Below are positions 1 through 12,050 of a stretch of 64,000 bases of DNA, in pieces (position 1 is the stretch's first letter; each line of letters opens with the position of its first letter). The notes under the pieces are model-generated. The model was not told the origin of the DNA. It searched no databases and saw only the letters and a program-made list of their open reading frames with translations. Location of the stretch: assembly GCA_015501585.1 (NCBI GenBank), contig JADNRY010000005.1:310001-374000 (forward strand). Direction: 5' to 3'. This DNA is from Rhodocollybia butyracea (lineage: Eukaryota > Basidiomycota > Agaricomycetes > Agaricales > Omphalotaceae). The translations under genes and the position numbers were made by a program.

Positions 1-796
1 ACTGAGGAACTTTGGCAACGGCTTCCGCGTATACCGAACGACCCAACGCCGTCAATCATGGTATCTTCTTATCCTGTGAATGTACGTCCCACCCATGTTA
101 TGATCTTCACAAAACTTAAGTCTATCATTCTTCAGGACCCTGCTTTCTCCTTTAAGGATGCAGACAAGCAGTTTGATTTGGTATTTGCTGTGCTTCGTGC
201 TGGACGATCACTAGCAGCTTCTTACAGTCTTCAGAGTAACATCCAATGTTAACCTAATTTTTCATTGTACATACAATTCGGCTGACTCCTGTACAGTTTT
301 CATACACGCAAAAACCGAGGAAGAGGCGAAGCTTTTCGAATCTCAGGTTCCCACTATCGTTACACTTACAAAAGGCTGCACAAGCGCTCAAGTTGTCCGG
401 GACGCCAAAGACATCCCAGCGGGATGCGGAAGCACTGTCGTGACTGCAACAATTGCCGTACACACATTGGTTCGGGTATGTACTCTGCTCCGTTCTGTGG
501 AATTAAGGCGCTAATTTTTTACAGGGTAACGTGGACCTCGATGTCGAAATCTCCAAGTGCGAGAAGAAGCTCGACATTGCGCGAATAGGTCTGCAAAAAA
601 TCACCAAGCTGGAATCACAGGCAGATTACGCAACAACAGTACCAGAGAACGTACGTCTGGCGAACGATGAGAAGGTGAGGCTTTTCGTTACTCTTCTTCA
701 GTCCTCTTTCTGATGAAGATATTGCAGAGGAGAACTTTGGAAGTCGAGATTGCGACATTAGAATCTTCAAAAACAATGTTTACGGATTTGAAATAG
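1..796 (+). CDS. VAS1: Valyl-tRNA synthetase, 3' part (5' cut by window edge)
   Basis: Valyl-tRNA synthetase attaches valine to tRNA-Val in the cytosol and mitochondria. Only about the last 210 residues are present. Four exons can be read: 1-235, 297-475, 525-674 and 728-796, joined by GT..AG introns of 61, 49 and 53 nt that keep the frame. The fragment opens with EELWQRLPR, typical of the end of the ValRS anticodon-binding domain. It closes with a charged coiled-coil arm containing DVEISKCEKKLDIARIGL, the C-terminal tRNA-binding arm that marks ValRS among class I synthetases. The stop is TAG at 794-796. The next gene downstream is another aminoacyl-tRNA synthetase on the same strand. Family identity is seen in the motifs; the catalytic part lies outside the window. 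Confidence 0.9.
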
Positions 797-1206
797 ATGT
801 TGTATATACATGACAGCTCGTTGTAGTAGCTGACGCTTTGACATTTTTAAATCACTGCTCAAACTCTTCGAATGTCAGGGATCCATTTGAAGTGCTAATC
901 GTCTCCAATCCCACAATCCATACTGATAACAGGATTTGAACACGCTGAGTTTTGAGTGGTTTGGCTTGGACGCAAACCCCTACGTGGGTGGTAGGTAGGA
1001 AGCTCCTAGGGAAACGTCGAAGTGGTGCTAAGGTGTGCGCGAGCTTTACAAGAACCTAGATTCAACACGCAGGATTGATATTCTGGAGAGACGGTCATGA
1101 CGAGAATTGACTCAAGGCAGGCGCTTAGTGCTCGAGATAAGCGCCGTTAATAATTATCTCGAAACGACCCAAAATCTGACTCCGATCTCCTTCAACTCAT
1201 TCACCC
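797..1206. other. Intergenic spacer between the two synthetase genes
   Basis: About 410 bp holding the 3' end of the ValRS transcript and the promoter of the GlnRS gene. No ORF or RNA gene is visible. The last 60 bp before the GlnRS ATG are rich in A and C. Confidence 0.6.
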
Positions 1207-3926
1207 ATGTCTAAATCTGCGAAAGAGGTCAAGCCAGAAGATGACCTGATACCGTTATTTAAATCTATAGGCTTAACTCAAGCTAAAGCGGCGGAAGCAT
1301 CCAAATCTGCGAAAAGTGCAGCCACACTCAAGAGTCTGATCGAAAAGTATTCATTAGCCTCTCGCGGCTTGGATGAAAAGCACGCAGGGCTTGTTGCTGC
1401 TTTAGCCGGCCAGATAGCTAAATCCAGCGAGATCAGTGGCGAATCGGAGAAGTATGTCCTGGACAGAATTTTGGATGAAAAGTTGAAGTCCGTTGACCAA
1501 GTAACAGGTGTGTATATAATACTTGACTCGGTTATCTTGCTCATCGAGATTATTTGATTAGCTGCAGTGAAATATGCTGAAACACACTCAACACCGTTCG
1601 ACTCCACCGACTTCGATAAGGAATGCGGTGTTGGTATGTTCTCTTAAAGTTGTCAGTTGTTGCTCCGCTGAATCACTGGATAGGGTTCAGTATAACACCA
1701 GAACAAGTTGTCGAACATGTTACAAACTACGTCACATCGAACTCAGTCTCCGGATGGGCTAACCTAGGCACCACAATCAGTGGTGTAAAAGCCATCCCGG
1801 CGTTGCGTTGGGCCAGTCCACTTGAAATCAAGAACGCTGTAGAGCAAACGTTTCTCAATACCTTCGGTCCAAAACAGGCTGCGCCTCCGAAAGGCAAAGT
1901 ACGTTTGTTTTATCCTCTGGGATATGGTTCTGAAAAGACAAGTAGGAATCGAAGAAGGACGCCAAGCCAACTGCAAAGGATGCGGCATTGTCTGAAAGAG
2001 CCTCTGCTCCAAAGACAGTCTTTGAAGAAGGGTTTCTCGGATCACTACACAAACCTGGTGGCAATCCCCAGATTCATTCTCATCTACGAGAACAGCATCT
2101 GAATGCAACCAAAGGAGCGGTTTGGACGCGTTTTCCCCCAGAACCCAATGGATATCTCCACATCGGTCACTCGAAAGCCATATTTGTGAATTTTGGATAC
2201 GCTGCGTTCCATGGTGGTAAATGCTATCTGCGTTACGATGACACGAATCCCGAAAAGGAGGAACAACGCTACTTTGATAGTATATTGGAGACGATTCGGT
2301 GGTTGGGCTATGAACCGTGGAAGGTCACCTACTCCAGTGACTATTTCGACCAGCTATACGAATTAGCGGTCGAACTTATACGACGCGACAAGGCCTATGT
2401 TTGTCATTGCACTCGTGAGTCCTTCCTTCGGTTATCGATCTGGTCAATTAACTAGGATACAGAGGAACAAATTAAGACTGATCGAGGACTCAAAGTCGGA
2501 AAGCCAAAGCCTTGTGTCCATCGAGACCGTCCTATTACTGAATCTCTGATCGAATTTGAGAAGATGAAAAATGGGGGATACCGGCCCAAGGAAGCCAATC
2601 TTCGAATGAAGCAAGACCTTGAGGATGGGAATCCTCAGATGTGGGACTTGACAGCCTACCGAGTACTCGATAGCCCACATCATCGTACTAAAGACAAGTG
2701 GAAGATCTACCCTACCTATGATTTCACGCACTGTTTGGTCGATAGCATGGAAAACATCTCGTGAGTTGTCATATATCGTAACTAGCGCGCGCGGCTTACA
2801 TCCACTCAGACATTCTCTCTGCACGACAGAATTCATTCTTTCGCGTCAGTCTTACGAATGGCTCTGCGATGCTGTCGAAGTGTACAAACCCCGCCAGTCC
2901 GAATATGGCCGACTAAAGATCGAAGGAAGCGTGATGTCGAAACGGAAAATTCTGGCCCTTGTGGACGAGAAATTTGTGAATGGTTGGGACGACCCTAGAC
3001 TGTACACGCTCATAGCGCTCAGGCGCCGCGGTGTACCCCCTGGCGCCATACTGTCGTTTGTGGGCTCATTGGGAGTCTCTACAGCACCTTCTAACATAGA
3101 GACCAGTCGTTTCGAGCAGGCCGTTAGGCAGTATCTTGAAGGATCTGTTGCGCGGCTGTTGATGGTTATGAAGCCATTGAAGGTTACGATCGAAAACCTT
3201 CCGGAAGACCATATGGAGTGGATCGAAAAGCCTCTTCATCCAAAAGTTGCCGCTCTTGGAAACACCAAAATTCCTTTTACTCGTACTATCTTCATTGATG
3301 CCGACGACTTCAGGTTAGAAGACTCCGAAGATTATTTCCGTCTTGCGCCTGGTAAAACCGTCGGCCTGTTCCAAGCTCCGCATCCCATCACTTGTACTTC
3401 GTACAAGACGGATTCAGAAACAGGAAAAGTGAACGAATTGATTTGTCGTCTCGAGACTGGAAATATCAAGAAACCCAAAGCTTTCATCCAGTGGGTTGCA
3501 GAACATGCTCCATCTGGAAGCCCTGTCCGTATCGACGAGACTCGTATATTCCATCGACTTTTCAAGAGCGACGATCCCCCTTCGGATTTCAGGTCGGATA
3601 TCAATCCTGACAGTCTAGAAACTGTCACTGGTGCTATGGTCGAAATCGGCTTTTGGGAGTTGGTAAAGCGGTCGATCCTAGAGGCACGTAGGGAAAGCAG
3701 TGCTCGTGCGAAAACCTCTGCTGCCTCCAACGATGTTGACTCCCTCGTTGGAAAAGAGTGTGCACGCTTCCAAGGTCTTAGGATTGCTTACTTTGCACTG
3801 GACAAGGACTCAAAGGCATCATGTTTGGAGGAGGCAGACGATATCGCTCCTGTTCGAAAACAGGGTGATTATTTGGTTCTTAATCGGATTGTGTCGTTGA
3901 AAGAGGATGTTGGGAAGGCGGCCTAA
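1207..3926 (+). CDS. GLN4: Glutaminyl-tRNA synthetase
   Basis: Charges tRNA-Gln with glutamine in the cytosol; class I synthetase of the GlnRS/GluRS family. The product is roughly 800 residues. An N-terminal helical domain (Gln_RNA_syn_1 type, starting [18 protein letters not shown]) is followed by a Lys-rich linker. The catalytic Rossmann fold carries the class I signature [14 protein letters not shown] near 2,145-2,185 and the KMSKS-type loop as VMSKRK near 2,935. The C-terminal anticodon-binding beta-barrels include [20 protein letters not shown]. About five short introns interrupt the first two kilobases (for example 1,509-1,566, ending CTGCAG); the last 1.1 kb is one exon. Start at ATG 1207 keeps the full N-terminal domain. 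Stop is TAA at 3,924-3,926. Family assignment is strong; exact internal splice sites are less certain. Confidence 0.93.
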
Positions 3927-4853
3927 CGATACAGGAGAGGCAGTCGTGGGATGCTAAATGCTTTCGAAACTATTTTCAGAAAATTGGGCTCGGTGTGAAC
4001 ACAATCTTTGAGGTCCCGGTTTGGTGAAACTGTAACAGCAAGTTACACTTCTCTTCAAAGTCGTCACCACCATTTATGTTGGTTAATACGCACCACTTGA
4101 TAATCATGTGATCATGACCAGTGACTCAGCTTATAGTTTGAACGCGTGAACTCTTGACTGAAGCAAGAGTTAAGATGGTAGTCTGGCTCTCCGGCATTCA
4201 ACAGCAAGCCATAGCAATTGTGTGGTCTTGGTTTATAACGCTGCCGGTTACCCAGGTCGGCCACCTGGGGTCTCCTTTTTTGTACAGCGGGCCGATGATG
4301 CGAATTCTATCTGGAGTTTCTCACCGTTCGGGATTTCCCTCTCTGACGTTCAGCGCACTCGTGTTGCAGCCTTCAGCTGTTGATCCTCACCGGCACCACT
4401 CACCCCCTCACCTCTGCTATTCACATTACTTGCATACATTGATCACTCAGCTTTAGCACATCGCAATGATCGCACTGCGGCTGCCGCGTCCGAGCACTTT
4501 TCGCTCACTTTGCTAACGACTTGCTGGGATTGCTAGGATGAGGATGGACAAAGCATGGAAGTAACATAAAAATTATTTACATAAAATAATAATACGATCA
4601 TGCAAGTCGGTATATGCCGATCCGGCTGTGTCAAACACTCTTTGTTTCCCTTTGTCTTCTTTCAATGGCAGTGCTGATTTCGCTAGTACTTATATTTCTT
4701 CTAAATTTTACCCGCTTTCCAGCCAGCTTTTTTCTGACCATCTCCAGCCTGAAGCAAGCGAAGCACAATCTCCACCAAGCTCGAGTACTGTGCCACTGTC
4801 TGTGCCGTCCAACATCAGATTGTTGCTAATATCGATCTGTTCATCACCCGGCC
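3927..4853. other. Intergenic region, pyrimidine-rich promoter of the DUF3433 gene
   Basis: About 930 bp without a credible gene. The stretch from roughly 4,380 to 4,850 is rich in C and T, as in many fungal promoters. Short open frames here have no domain character. Confidence 0.5.
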
Positions 4854-7590
4854 ATGCATCACGCCTCACGCTCCTACATGTCCGACCAAAGTGCAAGTGT
4901 AACCGATGAAGAGGGAAAGCGGTTAGTTCAAGACAACGACCAGCCGCTAAGTGAAGTTCCACAGCTACCAAAAGGCGCGGCGCAACCTGGTTATATGTTC
5001 CAGGTAATGTTTTTACGGGGTCGTTTGTTGGTGGTCAACTAATACCTGCTTCCAGCCCTCTAGGAGTTCTCAAGCTCAAGATGACACCTTTTCCCCTCCT
5101 GCTACCCCAAATCAAAGATTACTGGAAGAACCCCAGCCTCAGTTTGCCAATTATCCTCCCAGCGATAAACTCAAGTGGGTAGAACCAGAAGCAAAAGGTG
5201 CGTGATACTACTTTGAATCGTAAGCATCCGGTAATGAAGCAGCAGGACTAGAGCCAACCGAAGCGTGGATACCTTACCCTTTACGGCCTTGGTTCTGGAT
5301 TCCTTTCTTTGGGCTCTTGGTTCTCATAGCTATCGGCCTCGAGGTTGCGCTTCATTTTAGCAGCAAAAATAATGGTGTGTTATCATTATGTTGAAATTGG
5401 CTTTTTTTTTCTTTTCTTAGGCCCTTACCTTACAGGTTGGACAGCGCACGCAGCTATCGATGATGATACCGCTGTGTTCCACTACGTCTACGTAAGAGCT
5501 CTGCCATCATTGGTGTGAACATCAGTCCTAATTCAATGAACCTCTAGACACTACCTCCTTCCTTTGCGGCCATGATCGTGAGGCTTGTCCTTATCAGTCT
5601 GAAAATACTCATTCTTTGTTTAGCTCGTCGCATTATGGGCCTGGACGGATATAGAGATCAAAAAAATGCAGGTGCGCACGTTGAACTTTTGTTTTTATTC
5701 GATCAACTAACGTCCTAATAGCCGTATGTGGACTTGGTTCATGGTGACTCGCCCCCACATCGCAGTCTCCTCCTGGATTACACGCGTAGCAAGTATGTAT
5801 GTTTTCTAACTCAAGTTACCGAATGCCGATCGCTTTTGTAGCAATTTCATTGTATGGACTCAAGCAGCACGCAACAAACACTACCTCGTTGCGCTCACAA
5901 CGTTAATGGTGTTGCTCAGTCTGACCTTCCAACCGTTGGCTGGAGCATTATTGATTGTCAACAATACTTGGTTTCAGCTGCCAGGTGAATTTCTATCTCG
6001 CAGGAGCTAAGAATAGCACACTTACTGGTATCACTTAGATGTAACTGTGCATAACACAGCTCACCTTGGACTAAACCAGGATACGAATTTCAACGACTTG
6101 ACCTGTATGTGCATACCACTTTCACGAGTATCTACCGGAAGGCAATAATCTATGGACAGCTTTTTTGACTGCCGCGGGATTCGCCTCAAGTAGCTCGTTA
6201 TTTGACGTTCCTAATCCTCCGTTCATATCCAAGCCCTACGCAGTTGGCCCGTTCGAGGTAGGACTTCTTTCTCCTGTTTGACTGTACAAGCCCGACGTTC
6301 CACCATAGATCCCGACGGGAATCCAACCAAACGGAACAGTGTTATTCGCCAACACGACTGCTGTGAAAAGTAATCCAGGTTGTCAAAATGCCCCAGTATG
6401 GTCTTCATGCCGTTTGTTTTGTTGTATTGACGCATGTGCGCATAGGTTACGATGCTACCTCTTAGCGCCGGGGCTTGGAACAACTCAATCTCGGTTCAAG
6501 GATGCTCCCTGCAGTGGTCTGTCCAGAATACGACAGACCTTTTATTTGGTAAGGGAACTTCTTATTTATGTCAGCGAATCATGCTCACGCATAGCAGGGA
6601 CTAACACAACTAGCTGTACAAATAGTACCCCCGCTCAATTTAGTCCTGTAGTCTTCTGGTTCTTCCAGTTAGTTTTTCGAGTCAGTTTTGTGACACAGTA
6701 CTTGTGCTGAATCCCAATTCAGATACCAACCTACTGCCAAGGCCTCTGCGACTATTTGTTTCCCTACATTTGAACTCTTCGACGTCGAAATCAACTATGA
6801 TCTTGCGGCCCAAAATGTTACACACGTTACCGAACTCGGAGGATTAACATCCTCGTCGAATTTTTCCTCAGATGCCGGCAACGTTACAGGAAGCCCTCTG
6901 TTTGGACGTGCTTACAATGGGATTCAATTCAACCTGACCAATCCCGACTCGTTTACGCTGGATAAACTAGCCGCCATCCAGGTGCAGATGCCTGCTGCAG
7001 TGCTTCAGAAAGCGCAGCAAAGCCAAGGCGATCTTGATGGTGCTTTTACTACCGGTTCATTTGTTTCATTCTCTACCGACATATATGTGAGTCCATGCTT
7101 CTCTTTCCGCGCCCAGTTGCTGAATTAAACCCCATAGACCACATATCTGACTCTCCTTGCTCAAACCGTTTACTTCATTTCATCCAACGAACTTAACACT
7201 CTCCAGGTGAAATCTGTTGTCCCACGAGTTTTCCTGAGTCCCGTCTCAGTACATCTACTCGCCATAGCAATGATACTGCTGGCTATCTTTGGCACCATAG
7301 CCCAACTGTTCCATCGCTTCGATCGCCGGAAGCTGCACCTACGGCACCAACCGGGTACTATCGCGTCCGCTGTATCTATCGGTGGACAAACGGGGATGGG
7401 TGAACTTTTGGCGGGAAGACAAAACCAAAAGGATATCGACGAGGTACTATACAACAAGAAGTTCAGGATTGACCCTAAGACGATGAAGATTATCATGGAA
7501 GGGGAGGATGGCTACGAATTTGCGACCAGCCCAGGTGTCAGGAGGCAGTCAGTGTTCGGGGCCCTACAGAATATAAACAAAAGGGTTTGA
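4854..7590 (+). CDS. DUF3433 multi-pass membrane protein
   Basis: A membrane protein of unknown function of the fungal DUF3433 family, about 650-700 residues. More than ten introns of about 50 nt split it. An acidic, disordered N-terminus (MSDQSASVTDEEGKRLVQ) leads to the family's first block: a Pro/Trp-rich segment RPWFWIPFFGLLVLIAIGLE that forms a membrane helix. Further hydrophobic helices follow (LVALWAWTDIEIKKMQPY, then a block around HYLVALTTLMVLLSLTFQPL). A long extracytoplasmic part has several NxT/S sites. A final helix (FLSPVSVHLLAIAMILLAIF, 7,230-7,290) precedes a cytoplasmic tail. The start could be ATG 4854 or the in-frame ATG 4878. Stop TGA is at 7,588-7,590. The family call rests on the helix/Trp pattern; no function is known. 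Confidence 0.75.
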
Positions 7591-7958
7591 AGAACTCCCC
7601 GCCCTCCATAATACCTAGCATATCTTTTCTGAGGTTTTCATATTATTTTGCTGGATTGTTGACGAACTTTAACTTTGTTTTAGTGTATATTTTCGATTTT
7701 CATAACACCGATATATATTTTACCATCGTTGTGTATGTTTATACTCAAACTCGGAGTAATTGAATACACAAACTTAAAGCCGCAGCTGTGCAGTACCCAA
7801 ATAACAGCGAAGCGCCGAGCATGAAGCAAAGGAAAATTCCAAAGGTTTACCGTCATCCAGGCTCACTGACATCACCATCTAACGATCAGTGATAGCGAGC
7901 TGTCGTTCGTTTACAAGTTTGCGCTTGTTCCACATCCCCAACGATTATGTAACTTGAC

Positions 7959-8189
7959 TTGGCAGCTCCTACGTCTAATGACGCTTCCAGTGAGCCTCGC
8001 TTCCGCCGTCTTTCACACTATGTGCATATTCGATTCGACGTGTATCTCGAAGACATCCTTATGAACAACGATACCGATCCGCACGGTTTTGACGAAGTTC
8101 ACTTTCAATACTTGGAGGCATTCCAGATGCGGAAAGACAAAGACAAGTCAGTAGCAAAAAGGAAGTTATGTTCCGTTGGACATGGGTAG
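7959..8189 (+). other. Short open frame without ATG, possible gene fragment
   Basis: A 76-codon open frame with a hydrophilic, protein-like composition (contains HFQYLEAFQMRKDKDKS). It begins at a TTG, not an ATG, and I could not find a plausible upstream exon. It stops almost exactly where the left arm of the inverted repeat begins, so it may be a gene truncated by that repeat. No family recognised. Confidence 0.2.
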
Positions 8190-8417
8190 CGCACTCGGGA
8201 ACGGCATGGTTCATTTTTTTTGATTTTCGGCATTGATCTCAATTGCTGTCACGTATTGATTGTATTAAATATTATCTTATCTACCTCTCCGAGCGCGTGG
8301 CGCGCAGGAGGCAAAGTCTTTGGGCTGAGGCTGCGTATGGAGAGCAACCTTGGACGTGGAGAGTGAGAGTGCCATTCACCCGCTGGGCATGCGAGCACTT
8401 TCGGCAATTCTGCTGAG
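8190..8417 (+). repeat. Left arm of a long diverged inverted repeat
   Basis: This ~230 bp stretch reappears in inverted orientation at about 9,456-9,709. The first ~100 bp are almost identical between arms (both contain CTCAATTGCTGTCACGTATT and ATATTATCTTATCTACCTCT). The distal half is more diverged but still alignable (GGCAAAG, TTTGGGCTGAGGCTG and CGCTGGGCATG are shared). The outer edges, near GCACTCGGGAACGGCATGG, are sharp. Confidence 0.8.
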
Positions 8418-9455
8418 CAAGAGTGGGGTGTTAGATATTGACTCGGCAGAGTCTTGAGGACTTATACAAACTATGGACTCACAGACCAATATAGCTAAAT
8501 TACTTTTTTATTGGGTCAAAGTTAAACGTTAAACCCTATCGCTGTTCTCTTCGCTCCCTGAGGTATGTACAAAAAGGACTTGTACTATTAAATACTAGAT
8601 TAACGCTGTTCTCTTCGCTCCAGACGTGCTCGGGTCCCAGGATTTAATACAGGGAATCTACAGCGGGTGTGGCCCCCTTTGCTTTTCCATGGTGCTCTGC
8701 AGTGACAGTGTCAGGAGGGGTGCTACTATTTTTTAAGACTTTCTTGAAGTTTTGAGTATTCCAGCCCTTCAAAATGCTGACAGAGTTGTGGATTGTTCAT
8801 ATAGGAGGCCTGGGTCCACTGCAGTTGAAGTGTTTGAACTTTGCATTGTTGGAGTTACTCCGTACGTATTGGGATATTTACTGCTTTGACATTCCCCATC
8901 TCGTGCACGATATGCTTATCACATACTAAACAGCTGGTTATTTACTTCCGTGCCAGCGCCTCCGACTCCCTCAGTTGTTTTTACTACCAACTGAGGTGAG
9001 ATCGATCCTACTTACAGATACATTCCTTCACTAACGTAGTTACACAGATTGATTTACCTTAACAGCATAAGGGCCAACTTCTGGACCCCCATCAGGCTGA
9101 TTCTTTGGGGAAGTTCCTTCCAGATTTGTTCCAGATACTTACTGTGAATTTTCAATCTTTATATCAACTTACTAAGTACCAAATCCTAGAAAAACACAAG
9201 GGTGCAAGCAAAGGCTGAGGGCATCAGTAGGCCAACAGTATGTCTGGTAGATAGTAGTACAAACTTGAATATAAATAACAGACCCTCCCCTTCCCTCAAG
9301 AAGATGGCTCACACATAGTACTAAGATAATAATTATGATTAAAGGGATAAGAAATGTCCCCCTCCAGACAAAACATACTTATCCTCCAATCCTACAAACC
9401 TTGAAGGGCAGGACCGGCAACCTAGCTTGACCAAGTATTTTTATGGCAGTAGTCT
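8418..9455. other. Spacer between the inverted-repeat arms
   Basis: About 1 kb with no convincing ORF, so no transposase is visible. It holds a short direct repeat, CGCTGTTCTCTTCGCTCC, near 8,550 and again near 8,607. The sequence is otherwise AT-rich and featureless. Confidence 0.4.
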
Positions 9456-9709
9456 GTAGATAATCGCCGAATGTCGCCGAAAGTGCCCACATGCCCAGCG
9501 TGGTGAACAATTTCCACATCCAAGAGTGCTCTACATACCCAGCCTCAGCCCAAAGGCTTTGCCTGCTGATACTTATGCAAACAACTTGCGCGATGGAGAG
9601 GTAGATAAGATAATATTTAATACAATCAATACGTGACAGCAATTGAGATCCAGGAGGTCAAACGCCGAAAATCAAAAAATGAACCATGCCGTTCCCGAGT
9701 GCACTAACA
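9456..9709 (-). repeat. Right arm of a long diverged inverted repeat
   Basis: Reverse-complement partner of 8,190-8,417. It carries two small insertions relative to the left arm: about 12 bp near 9,650 and about 20 bp near 9,585. An 87-residue open frame on the minus strand (9,379-9,642) lies mostly within this arm. The matching frame in the left arm is broken, so it is probably not a functional gene. Confidence 0.8.
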
Positions 9710-9902
9710 TGGGTATATGCGGACGTATGCGGGTATATGCTCAGCGATTTAGCTAAATCAGAGAACTTGAATGAAGAGCTGAAGAGAGACACCGCTGCCA
9801 CCACATAAATCTATAAGTGCATACAAATAACTCTACGTCGCCCCCGAATGACCAGTGACAATCGTGTATACACTTCTTATACTGGGGGAATACGATAAGA
9901 AG

Positions 9903-12050
9903 TTATTTCGCTGCCAGAATCAACGCCAGCGCCTTCGAGTCGCGAGGCTTAATGGAGGATTGATACGGCTTGGGTGACTGAACACCAGCGTCAGACCAAC
10001 AGAAAATGAACTCAAAAATGCACGTACCGGAAAAAGTGCTGAGTATACTCTTCGGGGATGTCAATCTCATGCCCCCTGTCATCTTTAGCCTTGCGTAGAT
10101 CGAGCGTGGCCAGAATAGATACGATAGTAAGCCAAACCGTGGTGTCCGCAACGTAACGGCCTACACAGACTCTGTAAGGTGCAGAAATACAATTTCAGTG
10201 GAATACCATTGAACAACGGCTTAACAAACCTTCGCCCAAAGCCATAAGCATAAATGTCGTTAATGTTGGTAAATGGCCCATGACCCTCGAGGAAACGTTC
10301 GGGCATGAATTTATCAGGCTCTGGGTAAAGGTCGGGGTCACGATTCATAGCCCTAGGAAAGTTGTCAACTAACAAGGTGGGAGAAACGAGATTTATGACC
10401 TACCAGATATTGGGAAGAACCACGCATCCTAAGATGAGCGCAGTGAGATTGACACAAACAGAGTCTCAAAAAATTTGGAGCAGACCTTGAGGAATATGGT
10501 AGCCCTGGTAAAAATCATCTTCAGTTGAAACGTGGTTCTCTCCTATACGAAGTCTTTTATAAGAAAGATCATAGTCGTTTAAATGGGAAACTCATACCAA
10601 GTGGAAGAGCGGGTGCAATCTCATTACTTCGCGGTAAATAGCTTCGACATAAGGAAGAGACTCCCGGTCCTCAAAGGTCGGTAGGCGATCTCTCCCAACG
10701 ACGTGGTCAATTTCAGCTTGTGCCTTGACCTGAACGTCAGGGTGTAGGGTCAACGTGAGGATAGCAGAGCTCATGGCAGACATTGTCTGTTCAACAAATA
10801 ATGAGTTTCACAGAGTGATTTCATCTCAAGGATACTTCGTACAGTATCTGCCGCAGCTGAGGAGATATTATTTTCAAAACGAGTTGTATGAAAATGAGCT
10901 CTTACCCATGAAGCTAGTACCACCCATCGCCTTGATCATCTCAATATCGGCTGGTTTTTCAAGAGCCATTTCAGCGATAATGGAACTACCAGCACCAGTT
11001 TTCTAGATTGTTGTTGGGAAAGTATACCAGTGAGAAGAAAACATTACTCACCACGTTATTCATTGCCTTCTCAAACGGGATAGTGTCCAAGTCGTTCAAA
11101 TCCTGGATGAATTCGTTTGCTCTCTGTTTGAACCCACAGCCAGGGAACCAAGAAGGCATATAGCGCAACCATGGGAATCGTTCGAGGATGGGAAACCAGT
11201 GAACAATATCTGACCAAACAAATCCATGGTCCTCACAGCTTTCCGCGAAAGAGGATCTTCAACGCCAATATCAAGTCCGTATAATGCAGCATACATGAAG
11301 GCCAAAGAGAGTCTAGTCAGAATATGTTAACCGTAATGTCGTTTGATAGGCTGGTAAGTGAGGCGTACGCCACCGTATGTTGCATGAAATTTTCTGGCGT
11401 AGTTGTCAGGCTACGCAAAAAATCGTTGATTTTCTTATATTGAGCAGGATAGAAGCGACTGCAGGCAGATTGACGAAATGTTTGGTGAAAAAACCTCCTG
11501 TGCTTCCGCCACTTGTTGGAATATCGCTGGTGAATAGTGAATACTATTAAGGTGAGTTTGGCAGACGAGTCAGGTTGCTTACCTGCAGCCCAATGATATG
11601 GTCTGCTTCACACCTCATAACGATCCATGTAATGAGCGAAAGTTCGGTCGAAATTGAATATTCAAACTGGTACTCACAGTTGTGAAGTTGGAGATGACTC
11701 TCGATCCGAGTAAATGCGAGCACGCTTTTCCAGCAGGTCTACAGCAACTTGAGTCTTGTTCGTGATAAGCATGTTCTTTTCCCGAATATAGATGAGATCT
11801 CCTGCGAAAATATCATTCCGAATAAACCTTCGTATAATGGGCTATGGGGTAGATTCTGTAGCCCACCATATTCTCTTCCCCACTCTTGATATGTTACCCA
11901 TGGATCATCAGTCGGCAGATTCGAGACATTGGGACCTGGTGGACAGGATAACGCAAACTTAGGCTGACTACGACGACGTGAGAGATATAAGAGAGTTACG
12001 GCTAAAGCCGTAACTCCAGTGACAAGAAATGAAGATGGGGCAAAAGCCAT
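9903..12050 (-). CDS. Cytochrome P450 monooxygenase, possibly frameshifted
   Basis: A heme-thiolate monooxygenase of about 500 residues with many short introns, similar in layout to basidiomycete OrdA-like (CYP64-type) P450s. From ATG 12,050 it starts with a membrane anchor (FLVTGVTALAVTLLYLSRRR) and a Pro-rich hinge (CPPGP). Helix C is KWRKHRRFFHQTF. The I-helix Thr lies in AMGGTSFM near 10,910; the ExxR motif is EAIYREVMRLHP near 10,620. The PERF block is KFMPERFLEGHGP. The heme-binding loop is split by an intron as YGFGRR / VCVGR, which restores FGxGRRxCxG with the Cys ligand. Stop TAA is at 9,903-9,905. One join fails: near 11,210 the frame of EDPLSRKAVRTMDLFGQ and that of DIVHWFPILERFPWLRYMPS are offset with no normal intron between them, so this may be a damaged gene. 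Substrate unknown. Confidence 0.8.

Noticed and set aside
4614..4909. Two overlapping open frames rich in Leu, Ser and Phe
   Set aside because: They lie in the pyrimidine-rich promoter of the DUF3433 gene; composition follows the CT tracts.
9379..9642. 87-codon open frame on the minus strand
   Set aside because: Lies mostly in the right inverted-repeat arm; the equivalent frame in the left arm is broken, so coding use is unlikely.
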